The position numbers and the translations under genes were made by a program. The notes below the pieces were generated by a model. It was not told the DNA's origin. It saw nothing but the letters and a program-made list of their open reading frames with translations, and did no database searches. DNA of 46,037 nt from Arenibacter latericius DSM 15913 (lineage in GTDB: Bacteria; Bacteroidota; Bacteroidia; Flavobacteriales; Flavobacteriaceae), in the NCBI RefSeq assembly GCF_000424985.1, contig NZ_AUKX01000041.1, positions 1 to 46,037 of the forward strand. Reading direction: 5' to 3'. Positions 44,884 to 46,037 of this stretch are shown in pieces (positions within the stretch are counted from its first letter, which is position 1; the number at the start of each line of letters is the position of its first letter).

Positions 44884-45408
44884 ATGAAGACCCTTTTTGT
44901 AGATATGGATGAAGTGTTTGCGGATACTTATAATGCGCATATAGAACTTTACAATAAAAAGTATAATGAGAACCTGCATGTAAATGATTGTATTGGAAAA
45001 GAGGTTTGGCAATCCGTCCCTGAAGACAGATATCATGTTGTAAAAAATCATGCTAGAACCGAAGGTTTCTTTCGCGATTTAAAACCAATTAAGGACAGTC
45101 AGAAAATAATGAAGGAGTTATCTGAAAAATATGATTTATATGTAGCTTCTGCTGCAATGGAATTTCCAAACTCACTAAGAGAAAAAAGTGATTGGTTAGA
45201 TCAATACTTTCCTTTTATTCATTGGAAAAATAGAATCCTTTGTGGTCACAAACACATCCTTAGAGGGGATATTCTAATAGACGACCGCAGTTACAACTTA
45301 GAAACTTTTAATGGTAGGAAAATTCTATTCAGTTCTCCGCACAATATACACACCACGGGATATGAACGTGCAGACAATTGGATGGAAGTGGCCGACTTAT
45401 TGTTATAA
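44884..45408 (+). CDS. 5'(3')-deoxyribonucleotidase-like HAD protein (NT5C type)
   Basis: A 174-residue HAD-fold protein. The motif I aspartates are D7 and D9 in FVDMDEVFADT. A cap region with FFRDLKPIKDSQKIMKEL, motif II in YVASAAMEF and motif IV in ILIDDRSYNLETF follow. These match the NT5C group of 5' nucleotidases acting on pyrimidine (deoxy)nucleoside monophosphates. It has no signal peptide, so it is cytoplasmic, unlike the periplasmic split nucleotidase at 13284-14962. It stands alone. The AT-rich upstream region has no consensus -7 element. Length agrees with the bacterial family. Confidence 0.88.
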   Translation: MKTLFVDMDEVFADTYNAHIELYNKKYNENLHVNDCIGKEVWQSVPEDRYHVVKNHARTEGFFRDLKPIKDSQKIMKELSEKYDLYVASAAMEFPNSLREKSDWLDQYFPFIHWKNRILCGHKHILRGDILIDDRSYNLETFNGRKILFSSPHNIHTTGYERADNWMEVADLLL

Positions 45409-45425
45409 ATTTTTATCTTCACCAT

Positions 45426-45441
45426 GGCCGCAGCTGCGGCC
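45426..45441. repeat. 16-bp perfect GC-rich palindrome
   Basis: GGCCGCAGCTGCGGCC is a perfect palindrome, starting 17 bases after the nucleotidase gene and at the left edge of a GC-rich patch. There is no T-run, so it is not a normal intrinsic terminator for the gene upstream. Confidence 0.5.
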
Positions 45442-45461
45442 TCATTCTCCTCCAACTAGCA

Positions 45462-45660
45462 CATCGTGACTTGTCACGACAACCACCATAGGCAGCATCG
45501 CAGTCGCACATTAACATCCTAGCATCAAGTGTTAAGACTGACACCAACTAAGTGGCATCCACCGAGGTTCCGCGCCAGCAGACCAAAGCGCATCGTGACT
45601 TGTCACGACAGCCACCATACGGCCGCATCGCGGTCGCACCTTACTAACCTATCATCAATT
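45462..45660. repeat. Two copies of a GC-rich element of about 70 bp, with palindromic head
   Basis: Copies at about 45462-45530 and 45591-45660 (129 bases apart) both start CATCGTGACTTGTCACGACA, contain CCACCATA and GCATCGC-GTCGCAC, and end near CATCAA. I judge them about 80-85% identical by eye. Each head holds a perfect TCGTGAC-TT-GTCACGA inverted repeat (45464-45479 and 45593-45608). The GC content is far above the genome average. No gene is supported in the patch 45409-45730. Confidence 0.72.
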
Positions 45661-45730
45661 GATGACGCAGCTCCTTTAAAAGAAGACAGCTACGATCTAA
45701 GCAGTAACAAAGATGAGATAGGGATAAAAA

Positions 45731-45768
45731 AAAAGTCCCCTCATCTTACGATGAAGGGACTCTTAAAA
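45731..45768 (-). terminator. rRNA operon terminator
   Basis: AGTCCC-C-TCATC (45734-45745) pairs with GATGA-A-GGGACT (45750-45761) with one mismatch and a TTAC loop. On the leftward strand it is followed by nine Ts. It lies 10 bases beyond the 3' end of 5S rRNA. Confidence 0.92.
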
Positions 45769-45771
45769 AAA

Positions 45772-45881
45772 GGCGGCGGCCTACTCTCCCACTTGGTATA
45801 GCAGTACCATCGGCGCAGACGGGCTTAACTTCCCTGTTCGAGATGGTAAGGGGTGGGCCCCGTCGCCATGGCCACCTAAAA
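45772..45881 (-). rRNA. rrf: 5S ribosomal RNA
   Basis: The leftward strand gives a full 5S rRNA of about 110 bases: the start GGTGGCCATGGCGACGGGGC, the CCATCTCGAACAGGGAAG loop A-B region, CCGATGGTACTGC and GTGGGAGAGTAGG near the end, with the terminal helix GGTGGC/GCCGCC. Exact ends are uncertain by a few bases. It belongs to the 3' end of an rRNA operon whose 23S gene would lie just outside the window to the right. Confidence 0.96.
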
Positions 45882-46037
45882 TCTTTGGCGGTAATCCTGC
45901 TTTTTGCAAGGAGTACACACCGCGTTTTTAATACGCAATATCGTTGACATAATAGGGACAGGGTATACTTGCCAGAAAAGGCAAGGGCAAGGTAAAGTAC
46001 GTGTTAACGTGCTATTATATTAAAAAGGTTTGTCGTG
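45882..46037 (-). other. 23S-5S rRNA internal spacer (partial)
   Basis: The 156 bases upstream of 5S on the leftward strand show no tRNA and no recognisable 23S sequence. They contain perfect small hairpins, CTTGCC/GGCAAG around 45968-45985 and GCGT/ACGC around 45923-45937, which could be processing sites. The spacer runs off the window edge. Confidence 0.65.

Noticed and set aside
44782-45051. Leftward open frame of 89 residues overlapping the nucleotidase gene
   Set aside because: It is antisense to the conserved N-terminus of the HAD protein and has low-complexity composition.
45529-45801. Rightward open frame of 90 residues at the right edge
   Set aside because: It runs through the GC-rich repeats, the rRNA terminator and into 5S rRNA on the other strand, so it cannot be a real gene.
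45882-46037. tRNA in the rRNA spacer
   Set aside because: No cloverleaf or TTCRA arm is visible; the small hairpins fit processing signals instead.

Overview
The window looks like a piece of a marine-type Flavobacteriaceae (Bacteroidota) chromosome. The DNA is AT-rich, most genes lack a Shine-Dalgarno sequence, and several genes are preceded by the Bacteroidota -7 element TAnnTTTG (clearest upstream of rplS). The protein set is also typical of the group: RprX/RprY-type two-component pair, PorD/DUF4835, the flavobacterial omega subunit, DUF6913, TonB receptor + DUF4249, DUF6095, monomeric isocitrate dehydrogenase. I see no prophage, insertion sequence, CRISPR array, tRNA or plasmid gene.

Layout. 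1-63 is the tail of a rightward gene. 115-13212 is a long leftward block: rprY/rprX, coaE, a YbbR protein, a glycosyltransferase, fabI, recN, porD-like, coaBC, rpoZ, bamD, dapA and a DUF6913 protein. 13284-19738 runs rightward: a 5'-nucleotidase split into two genes, then fdhD, a small uncharacterised protein and a YdeP/FdhF-type molybdopterin oxidoreductase, then a NIPSNAP protein. 19796-24194 is leftward: a small unknown protein, ligA, a decayed LOG-family gene, prmC and an acetyltransferase. 24225-30565 is mainly rightward: ribD, HAD phosphatase, EamA transporter, YigZ, (leftward thioesterase), dnaA, a low-molecular-weight phosphatase and an RsmI-like methylase. 30689-33832 is a leftward cell-wall group: lysozyme-like protein, mltG, acetyltransferase, dapF. 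33962-45408 is rightward: HtrA protease, a coiled-coil membrane protein, trmD, rplS, a 1.1-kb gene-free region with a strongly structured candidate RNA, monomeric icd, a TonB receptor with its DUF4249 partner, DUF6095 and a 5'(3')-nucleotidase-like HAD protein. The right edge is the end of a leftward rRNA operon (5S and terminator), next to a GC-rich repeat-bearing patch.

Most of the content is conserved housekeeping: envelope assembly (bamD, porD, mltG, dapA, dapF), cofactors (coaE, coaBC, ribD), DNA replication and repair (dnaA, ligA, recN) and translation (rpoZ, trmD, rplS, prmC). The least explained parts are the structured RNA candidate at about 38065-38294, the three-gene molybdo-enzyme cassette with a possible leader hairpin, the GC-rich palindromic repeats at 18.8 kb and 45.4-45.7 kb, and several gene relics in the gaps. 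I found no convincing new multi-gene system; the RNA candidate is the best lead.
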